DNA of 36,522 nucleotides from Bacillota bacterium (lineage in GTDB: Bacteria > Bacillota > Clostridia > Christensenellales > Aristaeellaceae). Both the position numbers and the translations under genes were made by a program. Shown here in pieces: positions 14,950 to 23,179 of this stretch (within the stretch, counting starts at the first letter, position 1; every line of letters begins with the position of its first letter). The stretch covers positions 1-36,522 of the forward strand of contig JAEVYX010000132.1 in the NCBI GenBank assembly GCA_023392515.1. The letters are read 5' to 3'. Under the pieces are notes generated by a model. It was not told the origin of the DNA. It ran no database searches and was given only the letters and a program-made list of their open reading frames with translations.

Positions 14950-15930
14950 ATGAAGAAACTGACTGCTCTATTCTGTGCCACCCTTCTGCTTACCATGGTA
15001 GTCTTGGGCGCCGGCTCTACCGCAGCGTTTGCGGAAAGCTACAAAGTCGTTTACTCTATCCCCGGTTTGAGCGCTCCTATCTGGACTGCCGCCAGCGAAG
15101 GCTTTAAGGCCAAGGCTGCGGAACTCGGCTGGGAAGCCGAAGTGCTTGACCCCAACGACAACCTGGAAACCCAAATCTCCCAGATCGAAAACGCCCTGAC
15201 CAAGGGTGCCCAGGGCATCGTGATTACCCCCATCGACGGCGAAGCTGTCTCCACCCTGATGGGCGATGCCGAAAAGGCCAGCGTTCCCGTTATTGCTATC
15301 GACCGGCAAGTAACCGGCACCTCCCTGGCCACCGTTGAAGCGGACAACCTGCTCATCGGCCAGCAGATGGGCGAAATGTATTTGAAGACCCTGGGCGACA
15401 AGGAAGGCAAAGTCCTGATCGTGGGCGGCCCCCTGTCCAGCTCCGCCACCGTCAACCGCACCGAAGGCTTTAAGGCCGCCATCAAAGACGCTGCAAATGT
15501 TCAGATCGTTGCGGAATCCGCCACCGAAATGGACGCTGAGGTTGTTCTGGCTGCCGTTACCAACTACCTGCAGGCGAACCCTGACATCAACTGCATCTTC
15601 AGCTGCACCGACTACATCCTGCCCTCTGTCATGACCGCATTGGAAGAAAGCGGCAAGCTCTTTGCTGTGGGCGAAGAAGGCCATGTGAATGTTTACTCCG
15701 TTGACGGCGACGGCTTCGGCCTGGGCCAGGTTGTCTCCGGCAAAATCGACGCCACCTATGGCCTGGATCCCTACGCCTGGGCAGCCTCCGCTGTGGAAGC
15801 CCTGAAAACCTATTTTGAGGGCGGCAAAGTGGAAAGCAGCATTCTGATCACCGGCAACATCGTCACCGCCGAAACCTTCGAAGAACTGAAGGCCGCAGGT
15901 TCCCTCTGGGGCGCCGGTTCCATGGAATAA
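14950..15930 (+). CDS. Ribose-type sugar ABC transporter substrate-binding protein
   Basis: Periplasmic-binding-protein domain of the RbsB type (family 4), 326 residues. The signal peptide MKKLTALFCATLLLTMVV runs to a likely cleavage after AFA near residue 28. There is a Cys at position 9, but no lipobox, so the protein appears not to be lipid-anchored. Ribose-binder-like features include the VYSIPGLSAPIWTAASEGFK opening, the VITPIDGEA segment and the IAIDRQV segment. AAAGGAG stands 8 bases before the ATG. It is first in an operon with ATPase, permease and three sugar-catabolic genes, so the ligand is probably a monosaccharide, identity unknown. Codon use is notably biased, as expected for a highly expressed protein. 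Confidence 0.92.
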   Translation: MKKLTALFCATLLLTMVVLGAGSTAAFAESYKVVYSIPGLSAPIWTAASEGFKAKAAELGWEAEVLDPNDNLETQISQIENALTKGAQGIVITPIDGEAVSTLMGDAEKASVPVIAIDRQVTGTSLATVEADNLLIGQQMGEMYLKTLGDKEGKVLIVGGPLSSSATVNRTEGFKAAIKDAANVQIVAESATEMDAEVVLAAVTNYLQANPDINCIFSCTDYILPSVMTALEESGKLFAVGEEGHVNVYSVDGDGFGLGQVVSGKIDATYGLDPYAWAASAVEALKTYFEGGKVESSILITGNIVTAETFEELKAAGSLWGAGSME

Positions 15931-15950
15931 CCTATTCCAAGTTTAATGCG

Positions 15951-15979
15951 GATGGGCCTCCTCAATCAGGAGGCCCATC
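15951..15979 (+). promoter_or_regulatory. Stem-loop that sequesters the ATPase Shine-Dalgarno
   Basis: GATGGGCCTCCT (15951-15962) pairs perfectly with AGGAGGCCCATC (15968-15979): 12 bp with a 5-base loop. No T-run follows. AGGAGG at 15968-15973, the only good SD for the next gene, lies in the 3' arm. Confidence 0.8.
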
Positions 15980-15983
15980 TCTA

Positions 15984-17507
15984 GTGATATTAAGAAGCAT
16001 GGGTGGCGATAAAGAAGTGGAACGCAAAACGATTGTAAGCATGCAAGACATCGTGATGTCTTTTTCGGGCAACAAGGTGCTGGATCATGTGCGCTTCGAC
16101 CTTACGAAGGGGGAGGTGCACTCTTTGATGGGCGCCAATGGCGCCGGCAAAAGCACGCTGATCAAGATTCTGAACGGAATCTATTCCCCTGTGGGGGGAA
16201 CGATTGAGATCGACGGCGCCCCCGTGCGGATCAAAGAGCCAAAGGATGCCGAAAAATACGGCCTCGCCTTCGTACATCAGGAATTGAACGTGTGCCTTGA
16301 TATGACCGTTGCCGAAAACATGTATATCGGCAACTGGGCGAAAAACAAATACGGCGTTTATGACAGACAGCAGACAGCCAGGAATGCCGCCGCACTGCTT
16401 GAAATGATGGGGATTGACCTTGACCCCAACGTGACCGTGCGGAATTTGCGCACCGCGGAAAAGCAGATTATTGAAATATTGAAAACACTCACCCGCAATG
16501 CACGGGTGATTATATTGGATGAGCCTACCTCGTCGCTGAATGAGAAGGAAAAAGAAAACTTTTTTGAAATCATCGCAAAATTGAAAGCCAAGGGTGTTTC
16601 GATCATCTTTATCTCCCACTTTCTGGAGGACGTCATCCAGCTCTCCGACCGGGTTACGGTGCTGAAGGACGGCGTGAACAACGGCACCTTTGTGCGAGGG
16701 GAATTTACAAAGGATGAGCTGGTTACCGCCATGATGGGCCGGTCGGTGGAAAACACGGAATATGTACCCCTGGATCTGCCCCCGGACGCGCCCATTGTGC
16801 TGGAACTTAAAAACCTGACCATTGACAAAAGGTTTTCAGACATCAATATGCAGATCAAGGCCGGGGATATTGTGGGGGTTTGCGGGCTGCTGGGGGCCGG
16901 AAAGACGGAAATCGCCCGCGCCATCTTTGGCCTGGATCAATTGACCAGCGGCAAAGTTGTGCTGTTCGGCCAGGAGATTGCAAAGCCCCGGCCCGACCTG
17001 ATGATAGAAAAAAAGGTAGCGCTGCTCACGGAAGAGCGCAAGCTGGAAGGGTTTATCCCCCTGCTATCCATCCGGGAAAACGCCACCCTTTCCATTATGA
17101 AAAGATTGAAAAAGGGCACCGTCATCGACCGGAAGGAACAACTCCGTTTTGCCAAGGACATTGTGCAGAGGATGACGGTAAAAATGTCGGGCATCGAACA
17201 GCCCGCCTACTCCCTGTCAGGCGGCAACCAGCAAAAGGTGGTAATCGCCAAGTGCCTGGCCAGCAATCCAAAGCTGTTTTTGCTGGATGAACCCACCCGT
17301 GGCGTGGACGTTTTTGCCAAGTCTGAAATCTACAAAATATTGCGCCAGGCGGCCGAGGATGGGACCACCATTCTCATTTTCTCCTCCGAAATGGAAGAAC
17401 TGCTGGCCAACTGCTCCAAGATTATCATCCTCAAAAAAGGGCGGATTGTGAGCGTTGTTGATTCCACCCAGGTAACAAAAAACGATCTGCTGGCGCTGAT
17501 CGGCTGA
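15984..17507 (+). CDS. Sugar ABC transporter ATP-binding protein, RbsA/MglA type (two nucleotide-binding domains)
   Basis: Energises the ribose-type importer. It holds two ABC domains in 507 residues, the usual length. The first has Walker A GANGAGKST near residues 54-62 and an LDEPTSSL Walker B region. The second has the degenerate Walker A GLLGAGKTE, an LSGGNQQK signature and LDEPTRGVD, typical of RbsA/MglA. The start is uncertain: GTG at 15984 lies 10 bases after the hairpin-embedded AGGAGG, while ATG at 15999 has only a poor AAGAAG one base away. The hairpin should limit translation relative to the binding protein. Confidence 0.93.
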   Translation: MILRSMGGDKEVERKTIVSMQDIVMSFSGNKVLDHVRFDLTKGEVHSLMGANGAGKSTLIKILNGIYSPVGGTIEIDGAPVRIKEPKDAEKYGLAFVHQELNVCLDMTVAENMYIGNWAKNKYGVYDRQQTARNAAALLEMMGIDLDPNVTVRNLRTAEKQIIEILKTLTRNARVIILDEPTSSLNEKEKENFFEIIAKLKAKGVSIIFISHFLEDVIQLSDRVTVLKDGVNNGTFVRGEFTKDELVTAMMGRSVENTEYVPLDLPPDAPIVLELKNLTIDKRFSDINMQIKAGDIVGVCGLLGAGKTEIARAIFGLDQLTSGKVVLFGQEIAKPRPDLMIEKKVALLTEERKLEGFIPLLSIRENATLSIMKRLKKGTVIDRKEQLRFAKDIVQRMTVKMSGIEQPAYSLSGGNQQKVVIAKCLASNPKLFLLDEPTRGVDVFAKSEIYKILRQAAEDGTTILIFSSEMEELLANCSKIIILKKGRIVSVVDSTQVTKNDLLALIG

Positions 17508-17542
17508 TGTATAGATGCAATCAAGTGAGGGGGCAACGGAAC

Positions 17543-18508
17543 ATGCAAGCATTGGGAAAGATCAGATCAAAACTGGCGGATGACGTGATGCGCCTGGCCA
17601 TCGTAGCGGCGTTTTTCCTCATCATGCCCATCGCCTCGCCGTATTTCCTGAAAATCAAAAACATGATGAACATCCTGCAGAACATTTCCCTGCAGGGCAT
17701 TACAGCCATTGGCATGACCATGGTCATCATTACCGGGGGCATCGATATCTCCGTAGGCGGCGTTATGGCGTTCTGCGTATGGATTTCGGCATCGCTGATG
17801 AAAAGCGGCGTACCCTGGGGCATTGCCATCCTCGTCTGCCTCTCCATCGCAACGCTTTGCGGCGCCATCAACGCGTTCTCCATTGGCGTGATGAAGATTC
17901 CGCCGATGATTGCAACCCTTGCCATGATGAATATGACGCGGGGCCTGCAGACAGTTATTTCCCACGGCACCACCCTGACGGGCCTTCCGGAAAGCTTTCA
18001 GTTTATCGGCCAGGGGCTGGTCTTTAACATCATCCCGCTGCCGGCCATATTCATTGTGGTGCTTTATGTGGTATCCTCCTGGTTTATGAACCGCACCATT
18101 ACCGGCAGAAACATCTATGCCGTGGGCGGCAACCCCGAAGCGGCCCGGGTAGCCGGCATCAAAAACAAGCGCGTGCTGTTTTTCGCCTATATCGCCTGCT
18201 CGGTCTTTGCCACCATCGCGGGGATCATCTTCATCTCCCGCACCAATTCCGCCCCCGCAACCTTGGGCAACAACCTGGAAATGAAAGCCATTATGGCGGC
18301 GGTTATCGGCGGCACCAGCGTTACCTTTGGCGGCAAAGGCAAGATATTCGGCACATTCCTTGGCGTAATCATTGTTGGGCTGATTACCAATGCCCTGGAC
18401 TTGATGGGCGTTTCCGCCTACTATCAGCAGTTTATCCAAGGCGTACTGGTCCTTACCGTCGTTATGCTTGAGGCCATTCGCTCCAATCACGCGGCTAAGC
18501 AGCGTTAA
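17543..18508 (+). CDS. Sugar ABC transporter permease, RbsC type
   Basis: Membrane channel subunit of the ribose-type importer, about 321 residues, with 8-10 predicted TM segments. Family features include GMTMVIITGGIDISVGG near the N-terminal third and the GRNIYAVGGNPEAARVAGI cytoplasmic loop that contacts the ATPase. ATG 17543 is preferred because GAGGGGG lies 9 bases upstream. A longer form from ATG 17507 would overlap the ATPase stop by one base and add 12 residues. The next gene follows after 17 bases. Confidence 0.93.
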   Translation: MQALGKIRSKLADDVMRLAIVAAFFLIMPIASPYFLKIKNMMNILQNISLQGITAIGMTMVIITGGIDISVGGVMAFCVWISASLMKSGVPWGIAILVCLSIATLCGAINAFSIGVMKIPPMIATLAMMNMTRGLQTVISHGTTLTGLPESFQFIGQGLVFNIIPLPAIFIVVLYVVSSWFMNRTITGRNIYAVGGNPEAARVAGIKNKRVLFFAYIACSVFATIAGIIFISRTNSAPATLGNNLEMKAIMAAVIGGTSVTFGGKGKIFGTFLGVIIVGLITNALDLMGVSAYYQQFIQGVLVLTVVMLEAIRSNHAAKQR

Positions 18509-18525
18509 TACAGGAGGATTTACCC

Positions 18526-19719
18526 TTGGCTAGAAATGCATTATATATACAATCCGGCGGGCCGACCTCGGTGATTAACGCATCGGCCTACGGCGTGATT
18601 CAGGAATGCAAAAACCACCCGGAGGAAATCGGCCGCTTATATGGCGCAAAGCATGGCGTGGTTGGCCTGATAAGCGGGGATCTGATTGATATTTATGGGC
18701 TGGATGAAAAGGATATCCCTCTTTTGACCCAGACCCCTTCCATGGCCTTTGGCTCCTGCCGTTACCGCATACCGGACAGGCAGGAAGGCGAGGCGGATTA
18801 TGAAAAAATTCTACACGTGCTGCGGAAACACGATATCGGCTACATTTTTTACAACGGCGGCAATGGGACCTTGTGCGCCAGCATGAACCTTTTTCAATAC
18901 CTGAAAACCGTGGGGTATGACTGCAAGCTGATCGTTATCCCGAAGACGGTGGACAACGACATTGAATGCATTGACCATGCGCCGGGCTACCCTTCCACCG
19001 CCAGGCATGTGGCAATTACCATTTCAGAGCTTGCCCACGATCTTCGCTCCTACAACACTGGGCTTATCACGGTGGTGGAGGTAATGGGCCGGGATACCGG
19101 CTGGATTGCCGCAGCTTCTCTTGCGGCCTGCAGGGATGGCAATGGGCCGGATTTGATTTACGTGCCGGAAGTGTGCTTTTCCCCGGAGAAATTTCTTAGG
19201 GATGTACAGAAAGTGTATGACCGTAAGGGGAAGTGCCTTGCCGTCGTCGCCGAAGGGGTAAAGGATGCAAGCGGGAAGTACCTGTTTGAGTACAATCTGG
19301 ACGATGTAAAAAATCCCGACCTGAACATGGGCGGCATATCCGCCTATCTGGCTGCCTTTCTGCGCAGGCATTTTACCTGCAAGGTGCGGGGGATTGACCT
19401 GGGGCTTATGCAGCGGTGCGCCGTGCACACGGCCTCAAAGCTGGATATTGAGGAAGCCATCCGGTTTGGCAGGCGGGCCGTTGGGGAAGCGCTTGCGGGA
19501 GTAAGCGGGAAAATGGTATCCATCCGGCGCCTATCAGCAAGCCCCTACGCCTGCGAGGAAACCTTGGTCGATATTGCGGAAGCTGCAAGCGGCGGCCATC
19601 CGATGCCGCGCCATTACATTACCGAGGAAGGCAACTTTATAAAGGATTCCTTTATGGAATATTTGGAGCCGCTGATCGGTGAGCTGCCCGGATACGCCAA
19701 ACTGAAAATTGTGGAATAG
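18526..19719 (+). CDS. PfkA-family 6-phosphofructokinase (ATP- or PPi-dependent, phosphoryl donor unclear)
   Basis: 397 residues, a PPi-PFK-like length. It phosphorylates fructose-6-phosphate, or a related ketose phosphate, to the 1,6-bisphosphate. Motifs: GGP at 11-13, GGNGT at 111-115, PKTVDND at 139-145 with the catalytic Asp, and MGRDTGW near 188. Family knowledge says Lys before TVDND marks PPi enzymes, whereas Gly in the fourth position of GG-D-G marks ATP enzymes, and Asp at the third position is normal. Here Lys is present, the fourth residue is Gly and the Asp is Asn, a mixed signature. The start is a TTG 8 bases after a perfect AGGAGG; there is no competing ATG nearby. The gene sits between the sugar permease and aldolase genes. 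Confidence 0.85.
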   Translation: MARNALYIQSGGPTSVINASAYGVIQECKNHPEEIGRLYGAKHGVVGLISGDLIDIYGLDEKDIPLLTQTPSMAFGSCRYRIPDRQEGEADYEKILHVLRKHDIGYIFYNGGNGTLCASMNLFQYLKTVGYDCKLIVIPKTVDNDIECIDHAPGYPSTARHVAITISELAHDLRSYNTGLITVVEVMGRDTGWIAAASLAACRDGNGPDLIYVPEVCFSPEKFLRDVQKVYDRKGKCLAVVAEGVKDASGKYLFEYNLDDVKNPDLNMGGISAYLAAFLRRHFTCKVRGIDLGLMQRCAVHTASKLDIEEAIRFGRRAVGEALAGVSGKMVSIRRLSASPYACEETLVDIAEAASGGHPMPRHYITEEGNFIKDSFMEYLEPLIGELPGYAKLKIVE

Positions 19720-19731
19720 TAGAGGTATGAT

Positions 19732-20709
19732 ATGTACGATTATAAAGAGCTGGGTTTAAGCAATACGAAAAAAATGTTTGAAAAAGCCTACCGGGAGGGA
19801 TATGCTGTACCCGCGCTGAACTTTGTATCCATTGAGCAGTTCAACGCCATCATTGACGCCTGCAAGGAAAAGCGTTCTCCCGTTATCCTGCTGGCCTCCC
19901 CAAACCTGCACCGCCAACTGGGCGCTGAAATCCTTGCCCGCATTGCCCAGTCCGGCGTGGACCGCCTGCGCAACGAAGGCGCCGGGGAAGTGCCCGTTGC
20001 CCTGCACCTGGACCATGGGATGACCTTTGAACAATGCATGCACGCGATTGAATACGGATTTTCCTCCGTGATGATTGACGGCAGCGCTTTGCCCTTTGAG
20101 GACAACATCGCCCTTACGAAAAAAGTGGCGGCCTACGCCCACGAACGCGATGTAACCGTGGAAGGGGAATTGGGCGTGCTGTCCGGCGCAGAAGAAGCCG
20201 GGGCTCATGACAGCGGGTTTTCCAACTTTACCGATCCCGCCATGGTGGAGGAGTTTGTCAGGCGCACCAATGTGGACAGCCTGGCCATTTCCATCGGCAC
20301 CAGCCATGGCCTGGTGAAAATGAAGCCCAACCCGGACGGCACGTTGCCCGACTTGCGCTTTGATATCCTGGCCGACATTGCAAAGCGGCTGCCCGGCTTC
20401 CCCATCGTGCTGCACGGCGCTTCCACCATCCTGCCCAAGTATGTGGAAATGATCAACCGGTATGGCGGCAAGCTGGATGAAACCATCGGCATACCGGAGG
20501 AGCAGGTGTCCAAGGCGGCCAAGATGGCTGTGTGCAAGGTCAACATCGCTTCGGACGGCTGGATTGGCGCGCTGGCGCTGACCAGAAAGATACTGGCGGA
20601 AAACCCTTCCGCCATCGACAGCCGTGTTTTCACCCTGAAAGTGCGCCCGGAACTGGCAGACCTGTATTTGCACAAGATTGACGTGATGGGCAGCGCAAAC
20701 AAAGCTTAA
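19732..20709 (+). CDS. Class II ketose-bisphosphate (fructose-1,6-bisphosphate-type) aldolase
   Basis: Zinc-dependent aldolase, 325 residues, cleaving a ketose 1,6-bisphosphate into dihydroxyacetone phosphate and glyceraldehyde-3-phosphate. Catalytic Asp and first zinc His appear in LDHG (D94, H95). Further conserved elements are VEGELG near 143-148, IGTSHG at 188-193 with a zinc His, LHGAS from 227 with a zinc His, and the phosphate-binding NIASDGW late in the chain. AGAGG lies 6 bases before the ATG, 12 bases after the kinase gene. Fructose or tagatose bisphosphate specificity cannot be settled from sequence alone. In this operon it would complete conversion of imported sugar to triose phosphates. 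Confidence 0.92.
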   Translation: MYDYKELGLSNTKKMFEKAYREGYAVPALNFVSIEQFNAIIDACKEKRSPVILLASPNLHRQLGAEILARIAQSGVDRLRNEGAGEVPVALHLDHGMTFEQCMHAIEYGFSSVMIDGSALPFEDNIALTKKVAAYAHERDVTVEGELGVLSGAEEAGAHDSGFSNFTDPAMVEEFVRRTNVDSLAISIGTSHGLVKMKPNPDGTLPDLRFDILADIAKRLPGFPIVLHGASTILPKYVEMINRYGGKLDETIGIPEEQVSKAAKMAVCKVNIASDGWIGALALTRKILAENPSAIDSRVFTLKVRPELADLYLHKIDVMGSANKA

Positions 20710-20727
20710 AAGGAAAGGGATATTTCC

Positions 20728-21624
20728 GTGGGTAAATATTATATTTGCCTTGAGTTGGGCGGAACCCACCTGCGCCTGGGGATTGTGGCGGAGGATTATT
20801 CCCTGGTCCGCTTTGAAAAGCTTCCTACAAAGCGCCTTTCGGATGCGGAGGACAAGATCGGCTGTTTGGCGGAGCTGCTTTGCCCGCTGATCAATGAGGC
20901 CGGTAAGGAAAACGTGATTGCCGTCAGCATGGCCCTCGCCTCGCTCATGAACAAGGAGCGCAGCGTGATCTATTCATCCCCCATGGTGAAGGGCTTTGAC
21001 CATATTGAATTGAAGGCGCTGCTGGAAAAGCGCCTGGGGCTGCCTGTAATCATGGAGAAGGATGTGAACATCCTCCTCCTGTATGAAATTCAAAAGCAAT
21101 CCCTGCCCGGGGAGGGGATTGTGGCGGGTGTTTTTCTGGGCACCGGGCTTGGCAATGCCATCTGCATTGACGGGAGGGTCTACAAGGGCTTTTCCGGCGC
21201 CGCCTGCGAACTGGGGCATATCCCTGTTTCGGGCCTTGATGCCCGGTGCGGTTGCGGCAAGGCGGGCTGCATTGAAATAAAGGCCTGCGGAAGGCTGCTG
21301 GATACGCTTTCAAAGCAGTTTGGCTGCGGGGTGGGGGACATTTTTCTTCTGCACGGGCAAAGGGCGGAAGTGCGTGATGTGATTTACCACTTTGCTTTGG
21401 CGATTGCGACGGAGGTATCCATACTTGACCCCGCCTGCGTGCTTCTTGGCGGCGGCATCCTGGATATGCCGGGCTTTCCCCTTGAGGATTTGCTGAATCA
21501 GGTCCGCGCCCATGTACGGGCTCCCAATCCAAGGGAAACGCTGCGGTTTGCTTTCTCCTCTGGAGACAGCATGGCCGGAGTGGTAGGCGCCGCCATTCAT
21601 GCGTCGCAATTGATGGGAAAATGA
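20728..21624 (+). CDS. ROK-family sugar kinase
   Basis: 298 residues, the usual size for ROK kinases, which use ATP to phosphorylate a free hexose or amino sugar. The ATP-binding ELGGTHLR segment is at 9-16 (Glu where Asp is more common). The catalytic Asp is in EKDVN (D112). The zinc site is His164 in ELGH plus the CGCGKAGC motif at 174-181. There is no helix-turn-helix, so it is a kinase rather than a ROK repressor. The start is GTG at 20728, following AGGAAAGGGA. Fructose or allose kinases are plausible identities given the downstream PFK and aldolase activities in the same operon, but the sugar is unknown. Confidence 0.9.
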   Translation: MGKYYICLELGGTHLRLGIVAEDYSLVRFEKLPTKRLSDAEDKIGCLAELLCPLINEAGKENVIAVSMALASLMNKERSVIYSSPMVKGFDHIELKALLEKRLGLPVIMEKDVNILLLYEIQKQSLPGEGIVAGVFLGTGLGNAICIDGRVYKGFSGAACELGHIPVSGLDARCGCGKAGCIEIKACGRLLDTLSKQFGCGVGDIFLLHGQRAEVRDVIYHFALAIATEVSILDPACVLLGGGILDMPGFPLEDLLNQVRAHVRAPNPRETLRFAFSSGDSMAGVVGAAIHASQLMGK

Positions 21625-21643
21625 TACGCAAATATCATGGCAG

Positions 21644-21688
21644 GCAATCAAAAAGCCGGGCATTTCATGTGCACGGCTTTTTGATTGC
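21644..21688. terminator. Bidirectional terminator at the end of the sugar operon
   Basis: GCAATCAAAAAGCCG (21644-21658) and its exact complement (21674-21688) form a 15-bp stem with a 15-base loop; the A/T tract lies within the stem. It separates the plus-strand ROK gene from the convergent ABC ATPase gene. Confidence 0.8.
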
Positions 21689-21700
21689 TGAAGAAGATAT

Positions 21701-22336
21701 TCAACGAATGCTTTTGATAACACCAGCGTCCATCTCATGAACCGTATCGCATAATGCTTCAATATCTTGGGTATAGTGACTTGTCAGCAGGATAGTTTTT
21801 CCTTTTTCCCTCAATCCTTTAAATAGCGTATGCATATCCTTTACACCTTGGGTATCAAGTCCATTAAAAGGCTCATCCAGTATCAACAACTCTGGATCGT
21901 CCATGATAGCCTGTGCAATACCCAAACGCTGGCGCATGCCAAGGGAGTATTTACTTACCGGTTTTCTCCCTGCATTTTGTAAATTGACTTGCTGCAAGGC
22001 ACTGTTGAGGCGGGATTTGTCAATTTTATGATTGATGCCCTGCAGCATCTCAAGGTTAAATAACCCACTATAATTCGGCAAAAATCCAGGGGTTTCCAAG
22101 ATCAGGCCAAGGCTTAGCGGGTAATCCAATTCCTTCCCAATTTGCTTTCCGTCCAGAAGAATTATGCCGCTCTCCGGCTTTACATAGCCGCAGATGCATT
22201 TGAAGAGAACAGTTTTTCCGCTGCCATTCCTTCCTACAATGCCATGAATTTTACCTTTTTCAAAGGATACCGTTACATCGTTGAGCACTTTTTGGCCGCA
22301 ATATGATTTGCTTATATGGTTCACTTTAATATACAT
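21701..22336 (-). CDS. ABC transporter ATP-binding protein (BcrA-like)
   Basis: About 211 residues, one ABC domain: Walker A GRNGSGKT at 35-42, signature YSLGMRQRLG near 124-133, Walker B with LLILDEPFNGLD, and a late switch His in TSHY. Short ATPases of this type pair with ABC-2-like permeases in export, bacteriocin immunity or lantibiotic and bacitracin protection. The ATG at 22336 follows GGAGGAAG. An upstream in-frame ATG at 22372 would overlap the preceding permease gene and is rejected. It is the last gene of a four-gene operon and is more AT-rich than the surrounding operons. Confidence 0.9.
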   Translation of the reverse strand: MYIKVNHISKSYCGQKVLNDVTVSFEKGKIHGIVGRNGSGKTVLFKCICGYVKPESGIILLDGKQIGKELDYPLSLGLILETPGFLPNYSGLFNLEMLQGINHKIDKSRLNSALQQVNLQNAGRKPVSKYSLGMRQRLGIAQAIMDDPELLILDEPFNGLDTQGVKDMHTLFKGLREKGKTILLTSHYTQDIEALCDTVHEMDAGVIKSIR

Positions 22337-22352
22337 GGGCTTCCTCCATCCC

Positions 22353-23165
22353 TTATATGGATTTGCGCTCAATGGTTTTCAGATGGTTAACCAATAGAAG
22401 ACCCAAGGCCATGCAGAGGGCGATTGCTGCCAACTGGAGAAGAATGCCTGTCCATGGATCAACACCAAAGCCCCCGGCTGCCGAATACCGTTTTGTCATA
22501 CCCCAATTCATCAGCCCCCATATATGGGAAGGATTTTCGTTGTTGGAATAAGATAAAATACCCAGCATTAAGGGCAGGAGGTAAGCTATGATGGAGATGC
22601 GTACATCACGGAAGATCAAGTGAGCCAGCATTTGGAATTGGAGTAACATCCACATCTGCAAAAAGAAGCACAGTGGGGAGATAATAACGAGCCATATCGC
22701 TGGGGTCAAAAAGCCATCGGCATCTGCCACAAACATTTGGAAACCCCTCAGCCCCAGCAAATAGCCAATCAATACTGTCATTGCGCAGGAGATAGCCGTG
22801 ATTCCCAGGGCATATAGCAGACTGGCGGTTAGTTTACCAACCCACCAGCCGGTAAGAGATTGATATCTGTAAACGGTCAGCGACATATGTTCACCTAATT
22901 CTCTTTGCATATAGGCTACCATACCAATTAGCCCGGGCAGCATGGCCAGTAACCATCCTGCCATTATGCCAAAGGTGATGAACTGATCCCAATGCAATCC
23001 GCCATATACATCCGAAAGCAGCAAACCCAGATTGGAAGTGCCGCTATAGCGCAGAGTATAGCTTGGCAGTGTGCGGATCACAGCAACGCATGCAGCGCAG
23101 ATAATTGCAATTGGAGAAAGCATGCCCCTTGCATTTAGATAAGCCCGTCGAATCCACTTTATCAA
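22353..23165 (-). CDS. ABC-2-like membrane protein (putative permease B)
   Basis: 270 residues with about six hydrophobic segments and a short hydrophilic C-terminus. No catalytic motif is visible. It resembles permease subunits that partner BcrA-like ATPases, and its position directly upstream of one supports that. The start is TTG at 23165 with AAGGGGG 9 bases upstream; no ATG is better placed. The gap to the preceding permease gene is only 14 bases. The substrate is unknown. Confidence 0.75.
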   Translation of the reverse strand: MIKWIRRAYLNARGMLSPIAIICAACVAVIRTLPSYTLRYSGTSNLGLLLSDVYGGLHWDQFITFGIMAGWLLAMLPGLIGMVAYMQRELGEHMSLTVYRYQSLTGWWVGKLTASLLYALGITAISCAMTVLIGYLLGLRGFQMFVADADGFLTPAIWLVIISPLCFFLQMWMLLQFQMLAHLIFRDVRISIIAYLLPLMLGILSYSNNENPSHIWGLMNWGMTKRYSAAGGFGVDPWTGILLQLAAIALCMALGLLLVNHLKTIERKSI

Positions 23166-23179
23166 TTGTATTGGCCCCC

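Noticed and set aside
19756..20769. 337-codon open frame opposite the aldolase gene
   Set aside because: Antisense to a gene with all class II aldolase motifs; no SD or recognisable product.
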